NCBI GenBank assembly: GCA_030280995.1
Contig: JASXTE010000001.1
Location: 2,145,501-2,209,500 of the forward strand
Direction: 5' to 3'
Source: Hemileia vastatrix
Lineage: Eukaryota > Basidiomycota > Pucciniomycetes > Pucciniales > Zaghouaniaceae
Length of the DNA stretch: 64,000 nucleotides
The position numbers and the translations under genes were made by a program. The notes below the pieces were generated by a model. That model was not told the DNA's origin, made no database searches, and saw nothing but the letters and a program-made list of their open reading frames with translations. Shown here one piece after another: positions 45,309 to 56,260 of the stretch (its first letter is position 1; the number at the start of each line of letters is the position of its first letter).

Positions 45309-45558
45309 CACTGCACAATATGGGGGGCAGACTTGCTAGCAGGTTTAAAACCTTGGACCCAAACTCACCACAGATTGAACACACATTGAGCTATTGATAA
45401 AGGAACCATACAATCAGGGATGAACACCACTCAGCAGAACAGTTTTAGGTGGGTGTTCAAGTAGAGTTCAGTATGGGTTCAGTATGAGTTCAGTCTGAGT
45501 TCCATCTGAGTTCAGGTTGAGGACCTACCAGCAAGTCCACCCCCTATATTGCTTAGTT
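45309..45558. mobile_element. CACTA-like MITE, family A, TSD TAT
   Basis: 250 bp, ends CACTGCACAATATGGGGGG and CCCCCTATATTGCTTAGTT, with GCTAGC subterminal words. Flanked by TAT (45306-45308 and 45559-45561). The interior is close to the 8911-9138 copy. Confidence 0.82.
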
Positions 45559-45689
45559 TATAACCTATAATTTTCATAAATTTTATATCATTCTTTAAAA
45601 TTTCATGTCTTAAAAAAAATGGATGCTGTGTGACTTCTTTTGATGTCTTTTTTTTAAAATTATTATTAATGTTTAGACACTTTTTATAA

Positions 45690-46600
45690 ATTTTATAATT
45701 TAGTTAAATTTTTTGGAATTTTTTTCTAAAAAAATAAGATTTTTGATTTCTTTTAAATGATTTTGTGATCTTGTGAATTTTTTGTGAATTTTTTCAATTT
45801 TTGGGGAATTTTTTGGACCTAATATTTTTTTTGGCATTGTTTCGATTTTTTTTTGATTGTTTTAATGCTTGAATAGGAATCAAGTCACGTGCCAAAAAGA
45901 TGCAGCATCTTTTCAAGCACATGACTTGATTCCAATTCCTCTAGTGAAAGTTGCCAGATGGACCACAAATTTTCACAGAATTATATTTCTTTTGATCCAT
46001 CTAACAACTTGCACTGAGGAATTGGGTTCCGGCCTTGTGCTTGAAAAGAAGCAGCATCTTTTTGGCATGTGACTTGAATCACAATTCAAGTCATATGCTT
46101 GAAAAGAGGCTGAGTCTTTTTGGCACGTGACTTCAACTTCAATTCAAGCATTAAAACAGTGAGAAAAAATTCAGAAAAATGCAAAAAAACCAAAAACATC
46201 AAAGGAAACATAAAAAAAATGTAAAAAAATTCAAAAAAATTCAGAAAATCTCAAAAAATTCAAAAAAATTTAATAAAATTCACTAAAATCCAAAAAAATT
46301 CAAAAAATACAAAAATGTTTTAAAAAATTCTAAAAAATTCAGAAAACTTCAAAAAAATCCAAAAAAAAAGTAATTTGTTTGAAAAAGGCCTGAAATTCAA
46401 AAAATTTTAAAAAACTTAAATGAAGTGCAATTAAATTCCAAAAAATTCATAAAAATGTTTAAAGGCCAAAAACAATCTAAAAAAATTTAACAATTCTAAA
46501 AATTCTAAAAATTCTGAATATCAATAGAAAATTAAGAAATGATTTAAATTATCAGCAGAAATCGAAACAAAAGATTAATAAATTCTAAAAATTGTATAAA
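45690..46600. repeat. Foldback repeat with CACGTGCC arms
   Basis: TTTTAATGCTTGAAT near 45861 is mirrored by ATTCAAGCATTAAAA near 46142. The GTCACGTGCCAAAAAGA and GATGCAGCATCTTTT blocks recur in both orientations. Left of it is TTTTTTGAATTTTTT-type sequence and right of it AAAAAATTCAAAAAA, so the low-complexity wings are also complementary. Confidence 0.7.
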
Positions 46601-46770
46601 AAATTTGATACAAGTGAAAAAATTGATGAAATTATTCAAAAAATATATAAAATAAAAAATAAGATAAATATGTCTTTTTTTAAAGAGATTTGGTATTCAT
46701 ATATTTTTTTACAGGAAAATTCTTGACTCATACCAACTCATGCTTTATTTTTTTCAAGGAAAATTGATGC

Positions 46771-47136
46771 ATAGATTATAAAAATTTTGATCCTTGATTC
46801 ATGAGGCAACCATTCTTCCAAAAAATAGGGCCACTGGAGTTACTACTGAGGCTACTCTTGGTGTAGTCTGAGGGACAAAAGAATAACATGCCTACAAGTT
46901 GTCTTTTATTTTACCCTGTGTCTGGTGCTACTACGGTTAACACCCCCAATGGCACTGAAACTATTGTTTTAAGAAGTTCTGAAATTAAATCTTTAGCTGC
47001 CCTAGGATATTCCCCATGAACTGGTTGCTGCATCCTCCATTTTGGTTGAGATGCCTTTGGTTCATGCTTTTTCCTTACCTGGTGGATTCTTTGGAGTATT
47101 ATGTTTTGCCCCAGTAATTCCTTCTTCCAGTACCGC
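46771..47136 (-). pseudogene. Gypsy2 gag-protease linker
   Basis: The minus strand reads LEEGITGAKHNTPKNPPG from the solo LTR border, then in another frame WRMQQPVHGEYPRAAKDLI and SVPLGVLTVVAPDTG, similar to the alpha-helical linker before protease in fungal gypsy polyproteins. Stops and a frameshift present. Confidence 0.6.
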
Positions 47137-48567
47137 TGTAGAAAGAAAAGTTCTATAATACTAAGCTATAGACACAATCCAAGATGGTTTGGTTCTCCTT
47201 TCTAAAACTAATTTTAAAAGAAGTGCCTGCCACTCTAATATTTAAAGACAGTGAAAGCATGTATTTTAAGTGTGGTTATCTATATTTTGTGGAGAAGAAA
47301 ATAGAATAAACTCTGTAGAGACACTATGCAATATAGGGGGTGAACTTGCTAGCAAGTCCTAAACCTGAACTCAGATGGAACTCAGATGGAACTCAGACTG
47401 AACTCATACTGAACCCATACTGAAATCTACTTGAACACCCACCTAAAACTGTTCTTCTGAGTGGTGTTCAACCCTGATTGTATAGTTCCTTTATCAATAG
47501 CTCAATGGGTGTTCAATCTGTGGTGAGTTTGGGTCCAAGGTTGCGGACTTGCTAGCAACTCTGCCCCTTATATTGTGTGGTGAGATTTAAGAAAAATTAA
47601 TCTATCTGTTGGCTAGATATATTCTCAGTAAGAGCTATTATTCCCAGTCACACCCTCTTAAAGCACTCTATCTAATACTATCCTTACTGTAGAAATAAAA
47701 TAACTCTACAGTGCTACTTCTGGTATGCACACCCGTTATGTACAAAAAAAATATATCTATTTCTCTTTTGTCTATATCAAAAATATCTACTGCTATATCT
47801 TCACACCCACACTTTTCCTTTAAAAGATGAGTGCTGTTTTTATATACCTGTATGTTTGGTGCCCTTCCCCTATGCTCTTTTCCCTACACAAGCTCAACAC
47901 TAATCTAAGATTATCAAATGTTATCTAAATATCTCAATAATCTATGTACAATGGTTAGCACAAGTCCTGGTCTTAATAGCACTTGAAAAGTTATTGTAAC
48001 TCTACTATTAGTGTTCAATGCTTCACCTTTCCATACATAGCCTATACTCCTTGAGATTTCTAACTATATAATAACTACTGAACTGCCTCTCCTACCTATT
48101 ATAATAACCCACACTTACCATGTGATTATCCACTAATTTTGAAACCCTTTGTGCTAAGTAATTACCCTTTCTTCAAGTCATACTTTCTATTTTCTATTAA
48201 TTGAGGGCTTATTGCCAACCCACTCGTCTTCCTAGCTCCAGCTTTTTTCTTTGACGTGTTTTTCATCTCCATGGGTGGACACAGCTTCTTTTAAAAGACA
48301 TTGCTCTTGTCTAAGTGTGAATTCAATACTATCACTTGTTGCTGCTTCCTAAGTCCATATTATGCATCCAGCTCTGTCCCTGACTCTGCAAGTACATACC
48401 ATATTTTCTTGTCCTATAGTCTATTATGTACTTCTGCCTTCTCTTTGATTGACACTGCTTGTATATCCATACTTCCCCTAAAAATTGTGCATGGGGAGTC
48501 TACTTTTTCTGGGATTCTGAAAACCCCTTTGTTGTGCTTGCTGCATTACTGCAAGATGTGTACCACA
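47137..48567 (-). repeat. Solo gypsy LTR inserted in Gypsy2 gag
   Basis: Third copy of the Gypsy2-family LTR (TGTAGAAAG to GTGTACCACA). It is not followed by a primer-binding site and splits gag between QWRVV and LEEGITG. Flanks ACCGC and CCACT are only an approximate duplication. It probably arose by recombination between the LTRs of a later insertion. A 261-bp MITE lies inside. Confidence 0.75.
47322..47582. mobile_element. CACTA-like MITE, family A, TSD AGA, empty site known
   Basis: Ends CACTATGCAATATAGGGGG and CCCCTTATATTGTGTGGTG. Flanked by AGA (47319-47321, 47583-47585). The other two LTR copies carry the unoccupied site with one AGA-like triplet (TGTAGATATTTAAG at 34930, TGTAAAGATTTAAG at 50423). 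Confidence 0.92.
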
Positions 48568-50014
48568 CCACTCTCCATTGAACTATTTCTGGCTCCTCTA
48601 ATGGTTGTTCCTCAATGCGCTGATCCATATCATAATCCATCTTATTCACAGATTAATCCTCCATTTTCACATCCTCAAGTGGTACTGGTGTATTTTCTCT
48701 TGTAATATACCCTAACTCTTCAATTTCTTCTGGTTTTGCATATTTGAAACCAGCCCTTCTTAGTCTACTAACAGTTTGAAGAGCCATTTTCTTATTTTTG
48801 GCTTAAAACATCACCAATCACGCTGTAGTGAGTGGCGCTGCAACCACCCCCTCTTTGACCTTAAAATCTAATACGGCCCAAGTGACTGCAAAGTTAACTG
48901 ACTTTGTGTTTTTGTCTGTAGGCTCCTTGCCCTTACTAGACTTTACTTCCATAGCCTTTTTTTTAATATGATCAATGACTTTAGCTTGCATCCCTTGATC
49001 CTTATGGATAAAAAGTTTTGTGCCGTCCTCTAACATTAAAGCTGTCCCATCCTCAAAGACTACCTTGTATTCTTTGTCTTCTTGAAGAGCATTACACCTC
49101 ATCCTTGTATGACCTTCTTTATTACAATAAAAACATACCATAGAGGAAAATTGCAACAGCTGAGGGGTAAATCTTGGCTTGGGTTTAGCTGCTTCACTCA
49201 ACTTCTTCTCCAACTCTTCAATCCTCGCAATCACTTAGTTTGAATCCTGTGATGTTTCCTTTGCTTTTGGAGTTGATGCTGAGGAAGTTGATCCAGTACT
49301 AGGCGAAACCTCTATCACCTCTACATCCTCTAAAGAAACCCTAGCTGCTTGGCACTCTACCTGACGCAACTTCATTTCTGCTTCCACAGCCATTTCCACT
49401 TCCTCCAACCCTGGATACTTATAATCCCAATTCTTCTTTCTAACCAATTTTCCTTTGTTATCAAGGAGCCTTTTCACCCAATCTTCAACCTAAGGCGCTA
49501 TTGCCTCACAAAAACAAGGTAACAATGCACTAGTATCACTAAATTCCTTGTTACTGACCAACTAATCTACTACCTGATCAAATTTTTGGCAATATTTTTT
49601 AAAATATTTGGGGTCTCGTATAAACCCTTTACCTTTAACTTTATTCACCAAAACATCTAGGTCTTTAATTGTATACCTTGTTTCCTCAGTAACTTTAGGT
49701 CATCTTTTAAGCATTTGAACTTTCAGCACCGTCCAATAACGTTTCTCATGACCATCCAGTTCTTCCAGATTTTCCTTACATTCATTAGCAACAAAAAATA
49801 ACACTTGGTGCACCATATAATAGTCCAAAGCTCCATGAACTTACGCTGCTTGTTCAAACCTCCTCAAAAACTTTTGAGTGTTGATTTCCATAAAACACAA
49901 GCTTTCATCCTTGCATCTAATTATTGTCAAAACACTAGGTGGTAATTAAGCCATATAATTGGGTGATTCCTTCCTCTCCTGGGTAAATTTAGAAGTAATA
50001 GATGTAGGTTCCAT
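48568..50014 (-). pseudogene. Gypsy2 Gag with CCHC zinc knuckle
   Basis: ATG at 50012-50014 (MEPTSITSKFTQERKESPNY). N-terminal matrix/capsid-like part with several stops, then a clean stretch: NWDYKYPGLEEVEMAVEAEM, a coiled helix (IARIEELEKKLSEA) and the zinc knuckle CFYCNKEGHTRMRC (C-x2-C-x4-H-x4-C). It continues to ALQTVSRLRRAGFKYAKPEE and is cut at the solo LTR. In-frame stops at several points. This knuckle is absent from Gypsy1 Gag. Confidence 0.82.
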
Positions 50015-50222
50015 TCTACTTTTTAACTACTAAAATAATAAAAAAACAAATAAGCACTAATAGCTTATACAAACTATATTCTCTAATAAAGCCCTACACT
50101 ATCCTCTGATAACAGCTTAATCCACTTGATGTAGAACCTATGTCTCTTCCTTGAATTTCTGTCTTGATTACACTCTCTTTGAAAAACCCATGAAAAAAAA
50201 ATAATAACCAAACTTACAATCT

Positions 50223-50246
50223 GGCTACCACTGTTGGGACACCAAT
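50223..50246 (-). other. Gypsy2 primer-binding site
   Basis: The minus strand right after the 5' LTR reads ATTGGTGTCCCAACAGTGG. TGGTGTCCCAACAGTGG is at the expected place and differs from the Gypsy1 site, so the two lineages use different primers. Confidence 0.75.
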
Positions 50247-51730
50247 TGTAGAAAGACAGTTCTATAATACTAAGCTATAGGCAAAATCTGAGATGGGTTA
50301 GTTCTCCTTTCTAAAAATAATTTTAAAAGAAGCTCCTTCCACTCTAATATTTAAAGACAGTGAAATCACATATTTTAAATGTGGTTATCTATATTTTGTG
50401 GAGTAGAAACTAGAATAAACTCTGTAAAGATTTAAGAAAAAGTAATATATTTTAATATAAGTAATCTATCTTTTGGCTAGATATATTCTCAGTAAGTGCT
50501 ATTATTCTCAGACACTCCCTCTTGAAGTGCTCTATCTAATACTATCCTTACTGTTGCAATAAAATTACTCTACAGTGCTACTTCTGGCATGCACACCTGT
50601 TATGTACAAAAAAATAGAATATATCTATTTTTCTTTTTTTTATATCAAAGATATCTACTGCTATTTATTCACGCCCACACTCCTCCTTTAAAAGATGAGT
50701 GCTGTTTTTATATACCTGTATGTTCAGCGCCCTTTGCCTATGCTCTTTTTCCTACACAAGTTAAATGCTAATACAAGGATATCAAGTGGTAACTAGGTAT
50801 CTCAATGATCTATGTACATTTGTTAGCATAAGTTTTGGCTCCAATGACACCTGAAACATTTGTGCAAGTACAGCCATTAACACCTAACACTCTACCTTTG
50901 TGCATACCCATGCTTTTTGAGATCCCTGACTAGATAATAGGTACTGTACTGCCTTTCATACCTATTGTAATGACCCACACTCACCATATGAGTCCCTACT
51001 AATTGTGAAACCCTCTGCGCTAAAAAAATGCTTTCCTATCTCAAATCTTACTTTGCTTATCTCTTCTTTGAGCGCTGCTTGCAACCTATTTGTCTTCCTA
51101 GTGCTACCTTCTTTCTTTGACCTGTTTTTCATCTCCATGGGCAGACACAGCTTCATCTAAAAGACATTGCTCTCATCTAAGCATGAATTTCACACCATTG
51201 CTTATTTCTGCTTCCTAAGTCTATATTATGTGTCTAGTGATGTCCCTGAATCTTCAAGCACATACCATATGTTCTTGTCCTATAGTCCATTATGTACTTC
51301 CCCTGACCCCTTTTTTTTCTCCCCAGCTTGTAGATCCATAGTGCACAAAAAAAAACTGTGCGCAGGGAGTCTACTTTTTCTGTGCTTTTGAAGTCCCCTT
51401 CGCCGCAAAAAATTAATTGGCACCTGCTAGCAGGTGCCTAGCCCTATATCCAGTTTTGATTTAAGAGTAAATTTGATTTGATTTTGTGCAAACTAGTGTG
51501 CTAATTGTTCAGTGCACATTCTTTCCAGAAGAATTACAGCTGAGCTGAAATTGAGTTAAGCCAAAGATAGGGATTGGAACCTGCTATCAGGTGCCCATGT
51601 TTTTTTTCTGGTGCTTAGTTGCGCTTCTGTAACCATCCTTTCTGGTAAACCCATTGTTGTGCTTTAGAGAATTGAGCCTTTTGCTGCACTCCTGAGTTTT
51701 CTGCTGTGTCTTTGAAAGATGTGTACCACA
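50247..51730 (-). repeat. Gypsy2 5' LTR
   Basis: Longest LTR copy (1,484 bp including a 213-bp MITE). Plus-strand ends TGTAGAAAGACAG and GTGTACCACA; Copia2 resumes at 51731. Confidence 0.88.
51401..51613. mobile_element. CACTA-like MITE, family C, TSD CTT, empty site known
   Basis: 213 bp, ends CGCCGCAAAAAATTAATTGG and CATGTTTTTTTTCTGGTG, with subterminal palindromes GCACCTGCTAGCAGGTGC and CACCTGATAGCAGGTT. Flanked by CTT (51398-51400 and 51614-51616). The Gypsy2 3' LTR has the empty site (GACCCCTTAGTTG near 35672). Confidence 0.9.
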
Positions 51731-54700
51731 CTGCACAAAGTCAAAATCCCTTATCCCACAGAATCTCTGAGCTCACTCATGGACTGGCACAGGTGTCTAG
51801 GCCATACCAGTATCAGAATCCTGAGTAGGATTGTGAAGTTTGTTTTATGCAACAATTCACCTAAATTTGTCATTTCATGCCAATTGCACTGTGATGTGTG
51901 TGCAGTCTCCAAAAGCAAACAACATAAGAGCATGTACAATCATCCATCAATTTAACCCAATTATTCAATTTTTTTGCATTAATTTGCCATTTTTTCTTCA
52001 ATCATCACTTGCCTAATTTTCATCAAAAAATTATCTTTATAAATACAAATTTCATAATTGACAATAATGGAGGATAATTGAGCACCATATGATCTTAAAA
52101 CCACAGGACATAAGTTTCTTATGTGTTTTTTATCCCTTTTTGGTTTTCATTTATTTCCTTTATGTTACTTTCTGTATGTCTCTGACTCACCTTTATTTTA
52201 AATTAAATTAATCTCAACTTCTTTTGTTTCAATGCCATTCCTACAACATAATCATCAGACACAAAATTAAGTTTCCACATGTTTCATGACTCATTCAGAT
52301 TTTTTAAGCAATCAGATTGCTTCAAATGTTACAGAAGTTGTATCAAGAATTTGGAAGGGTACACATTTTATTATTCCAAATCCATATAGCTAGTCAGATT
52401 CAAAATCAGAGCAAAATTGAGCAAGATATGATCATTATTGACGGAAAATCTCATGTGGCACTGATATAGCCATATCTCAGTCAATATCAAGCCATTTTTG
52501 AATTGGATTAGCTCAAAATTAAATTTTCACAGCATCTTCAATCAAATAAAAATAATATGTGATTCCAAATGCATGAAAGAAAATGTGAGGTCCTGTATCC
52601 CATTAAATTAACTTGGATTGATGTGAATTGGCATGAAAAATAGCTAATTTCAATTAGCAATTTGACTGATTGCATGTGAGGTAGGATTAATTCAATATCT
52701 TTTGCATAATTGTAAATATGATTCCCATGATTGGGTGCACTGAAATATAATTCAATATGCTTTAATTCAAACTCCATTTTCAGACACTTTGTATGAGATG
52801 AAATACACATGTAGAGTAAATATTGCATGACAGTAGGCAAGAGAGCATGAGAAATAAGGAGTTAATGTTTCAAGGCTGAAGAACTTCACATTTAGTGCAA
52901 ATTAGAAAAAGTAAAATGAATAATAATTTGCATGACTGTGGAAAACAGCCAATCAGCCTAATTTTTAATATCACACAAAATTTGCTAATGTAATTTTTAA
53001 TGCATGATTTTAAATGCTCTAACACTTGCATTGCAACAAAAAAAGAACATCCTTTAATGGCATTGGTTGTGTCATATTTGGTAGGACCAATGGTGGATGT
53101 TACAGAGAGCAATGAAGTCTATGTTGCCACCTTTAGGGAATATTTCACAACATATGGTGAAGTTTTCATATTGAATAAGAAGTCAGAAATTTTTGATTCT
53201 TTCCTAAGTTTTAAAAAAAGACTTTAAAACCTCACTAATTTCTGTTTAAAAACCTTGAGGAAAGATAATGGAAAAGAATATATGAATAAACACTTCTCAG
53301 ACTATCTGGCCAAGAATGGGACCCTAAATTAGTATTCCATGCCATACCATCACAAACAAAATGTTATGGTGGAATGCTTTAATGAAACTGTTGGTGAAAT
53401 ATCTCAAACCATTTTACTTGCTGCAAACCTCCCATCCACCTTCTGGCCAATGGCATATTGTTGGGCATCCTATGTGCACAATTTATTACCAAATTTTCAA
53501 GTAATAGACAGCACCTCATACAAGCTGATCTGTCCCCTATCAATATTTTTGATCAGTGGGAATATGTACACATACCAACAGAAAAGAGGACTCAGATGAA
53601 GCCTAGAGCGATGAGATGCCAAGTTTTTGGTTTTCTGGATAGTGGCAAAGGATAGATTTTCTGGCATCCTGACACTAAATCTTTTGTCCAATCAGCTATG
53701 GAAAAGTTCATTCAGGAAGGTACAGAAGATACCGACTGACAGTTGCACTAACATTATACTACCATTGAAGATGTATCTGCCTTGAAAGTGGATTTGTCCT
53801 TCATCCTCAACTCATTACATTTTGGCAATTTCACAGCAGAAACCACAATTTCTGCTCAAGAGACCTTGGTGGAATACATTCAAAACAATGCCCTTGACTT
53901 ATCAGATTGTTTTCATTACACCTACAAAACAGGCTCTTAAACACCAAGATGCCAATATGTAGAAAAATGCCTGTCAAAATGAGCTAAACAAGATGTCCAA
54001 CATGGATGTTTGAAATCTAGTGCTGCTTACCCCCAGTAAATCTATCCCTGGATTCAGGTGGGTATTCTTTCTAAAATGTTATTAATGTGGTATATTTACA
54101 AAGCACAAGGCAAGGTATTTTGTGCAGAGATTTAAAAGCAATTCAGGTCTGGATTTAAATGAGACATTTGCCCTCACTGAAACATTTTTGTCTCTACGTT
54201 TAATGCTCACTTTAGAAGCCACTTAAAACTGGCCTATAAAATAATTTGACGTTAAAGAAGCATATCTCCACAGTAACATTGAAAAAGATATATATATCAA
54301 GCATCCTGACAGTTTTGTTTCATTGAATCCTGACCTTGTTTTCAAACTCAAAAAAGCACTGTATGGAACAAAGCAGGAAACCCAGTGTTTGTGGAAACCC
54401 TTCTCTGACATACTATTGAAACTAGGATACAGTTAAAGTAACTAAGATGAGAGTGTGTATGTATTTACTAACAAACAAATTAAGGGTATGCTTTGGGTGC
54501 ATTTTGATTATGGAGTAGTTGTATGAAGTATTAATGCAGTATTGGACCAACTAAAATGGGACATGGCAATGCATATAAATTTCAAATGGAATGATGATGT
54601 ATTATCCATTGTGGGTCTGGAAATCTTGAGATGTAACAAAGGTTTCACAATCTACCAACCTGGTCTTGTAAACAAAATTTTACATGACCACAATCTAACA

Positions 54701-55440
54701 GGCCTAACTTTTCCTTCCTCTCTACCTGAAAATCTTTATCTGGAATCCCTGAAATAAAAAAATCTTGTTGCTATTGAACCAAAAAAATTTCTATCAATAA
54801 TAGGTTCTTTTTCATATCTAGTTTCTGGCTTACTACCAGATCTAGCTTTTTCTGTCAACTTCCTGAAACATTATGCATCAAAACCAGGTAAAGAAGAGTG
54901 GGAATTTTTGGACTGTTTTTTGAGATATCTGCAACACACAAAGGATATGAAGTTTCATTTATTCAATGACCCAATGACTGATCTCACTACCAATTTTTTC
55001 TGTGACATAAAATGGGGTGGCAAATTTTTGAAAGCTACAGGCAGTCACATCCTCTTATTCAATGGATGTTTGATCCTGTGGCAGTCCAAGTGCCAATTTT
55101 GCATGGCCACAGCCTCACTGCATTCAGTATTGATGGCTATGTCAAATGCCATGAATCAATCACTCTGGCTGAAAATTTTTCTCTGTAAACTTAATCTCTG
55201 AAAAGGCCCCCCAAATCTATACTGTGACTACAAAGGGGGAATTGTATCTGCAACTGACAACCCCTCCAACAAATGGTCAAGACAAATTGATAGGTATTTC
55301 TACTTTTTCAAAAAACAAGTGCATTGACATGAGTTGAAAATTCATTGGTTATTTATGAATTATCAAATTGCTGATTTGTTAGCCAAAAACCTGGGTTTTA
55401 ATGTTTGGAATGAGAAACGGTGTCTGCTGGGGGTATTCTA
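51731..55440 (+). pseudogene. Copia2 integrase, RT and RNase H (right half)
   Basis: Pre-integrase domain LMDWHRCLGHTSIRI and CDVCAVSKSK; integrase LVGPMVDVTESNEVYVATF, DNGKEYMNKHF, PYHHKQNVMVECFNETV, LPSTFWPMAY; RT FDVKEAYLHSNIEKDIYIKH, FKLKKALYGTKQ and the active-site region WVHFDYGVVV, where the second catalytic Asp is Tyr. The C-terminal part reads FLSIIGSFSYLVSGLLPD, FLDCFLRYLQHT and YQIADLLAKNLG. Interrupted by a TIR element (51927-53020) and by many stops. Confidence 0.85.
51927..53020. mobile_element. 1.1-kb TIR element in Copia2 integrase
   Basis: AGAGCATGTACAATCATCCAT at the left is matched by the complement of ATGCATGATTTTAAATGCTCT at the right, imperfectly over ~22 bp. Removing 51926-53020 rejoins SKSKQH to NTCIATKKEHP in frame. 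The interior is AT-rich with no transposase. No clear duplication was read. Superfamily unknown. Confidence 0.6.
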
Positions 55441-55551
55441 ATTTTTTTAGGTTGTTTTTTTTCCTTTCTCTCTTTTTTTTCTCCTTTTTTTTTATTTTAC
55501 AAGCACTTAATGATAATCTCAAAATGGTTGTGGGGAAATCACTAAGGGGGG

Positions 55552-55727
55552 TGTAATGTACATAAATGATAGGGCTTATTTACATATATTTTGAATATAA
55601 ACCCTATGGTAAAGCTGATGTGTCTAACTCCAGTTCACTCCAGAGGAAACACTGATACTGCTACCGTAGGTAAGTAATATATTAAACTGGGATCACTCTG
55701 GAATAAAAAACTGATACTGCTGCCATA
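55552..55727 (+). repeat. Copia2 3' LTR
   Basis: Starts TGTAATGTACATAAATG after a CTAAGGGGGG purine tract and ends CTGCTGCCATA. About 85-90 percent like 32612-32788 by eye. Confidence 0.78.
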
Positions 55728-56260
55728 CTATTTTCCCCATCCAAATCTTTTTCTTTACATTCTCTTTCCTCCCTCTATTACTTCCTCCTCTCCCTTTCTT
55801 TCTCTTTGGCTGCTTCTGAAAGTCATTGTGCTGTGTGGGTAGAATAGAGTCTTTAGTTCAGGTTCTTTCCTTTTCCTTTCTGTTTTCTTTACTACTAATA
55901 ATGTTGGTTCTAACCACAGAATCTCACAATAGTGTCCCTTATAATTTTAGCACATGATTTGTTGTAGTTACTTGTTGTTGTAAAGTGCACAGTTTCTGAT
56001 TTACCTGTGTTTAGGTATGTTTTATTCTTTCAATAAATTCTAATATTTTTCTTTCTATTCTCTTTTCTCACTCCATTGCTTCCTCCTGTCCCTTGCTTTC
56101 CCTTTGGCTGATTCTGTCAGTCATTGCACTGTGTTAGGAGAATAGAGTCTTTTGTTCAGTTTTAGCACATGCTTTGTTGTAGTTAATTTATGTTGTAAGT
56201 TAAGGTGCACAGCTGCTGATTGACCTGTGTTTAGCCTTTCTCTGTGATAAAACTTCTACA
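55728..56260 (+). repeat. Copia1 3' LTR, second part
   Basis: Resumes CCCCATCCAAATCTTTTTC and runs to AAAACTTCTACA, matching 27195-27706 of the 5' LTR. Followed by TGGGA. Confidence 0.88.

Larger units (their letters stand above)
43226..46770. mobile_element. Unidentified ~3.5-kb insertion in the Gypsy2 gag-protease linker
   Basis: The linker reading stops near 46770 and the protease frame resumes at 43225. The material between is AT-rich with no protein I recognise. It contains a CACTA-like MITE (45309-45558) and a large foldback (about 45690-46600). No matching ends or duplication could be read, so the boundaries are approximate. 43226-45308 holds nothing else supported; TTTCTAGCAGGTGCCAAC near 44303 is faintly like the 51401-51613 MITE end. 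Confidence 0.45.
34748..51730 (-). mobile_element. Gypsy2: older Ty3/gypsy element with antisense genes, nested in Copia2
   Basis: Minus-oriented. The 5' LTR is 50247-51730 and the 3' LTR 34748-35792. Primer-binding site, gag with zinc knuckle, gag-protease linker, protease, RT, RNase H and integrase run leftward. Between integrase and 3' LTR lie two plus-strand (antisense) Cys-rich genes. Its gag is broken by a solo LTR (47137-48567) and the linker by an unidentified insert (about 43226-46770). The LTRs differ at roughly every tenth base plus indels, so it is much older than Gypsy1. A clean target duplication could not be read (CCCAC left, CTGCA right). Confidence 0.88.
32612..55727 (+). mobile_element. 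Copia2: short-LTR copia element inside the Copia1 3' LTR
   Basis: LTRs of about 177 bp (32612-32788 and 55552-55727) start TGTTATGTACATAAATG / TGTAATGTACATAAATG. Flanks CCATT (32607-32611) and CTATT (55728-55732) fit a 5-bp duplication with one change. The coding part is split by Gypsy2 between protease and the pre-integrase domain. Confidence 0.85.
26844..56260 (+). mobile_element. Copia1: Ty1/copia element, outermost of the nest
   Basis: LTRs begin TGTAGAAATTTCTGC (5') or TGTATAAATTTCTGC (3') and end CTTCTACA. The element is flanked by an exact 5-bp duplication TGGGA (26839-26843 and 56261-56265). The 3' LTR is split by Copia2 (32612-55727). The coding part (27863-32229) is heavily mutated and the two LTRs are clearly diverged, so this is the oldest member of the stack. 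Confidence 0.9.

Noticed and set aside
34748..51730. Clean 5-bp target duplication for Gypsy2 (CACTG on both sides)
   Set aside because: It only works if terminal TG and CA of the LTRs are counted as flank, while all three LTR copies share those bases.
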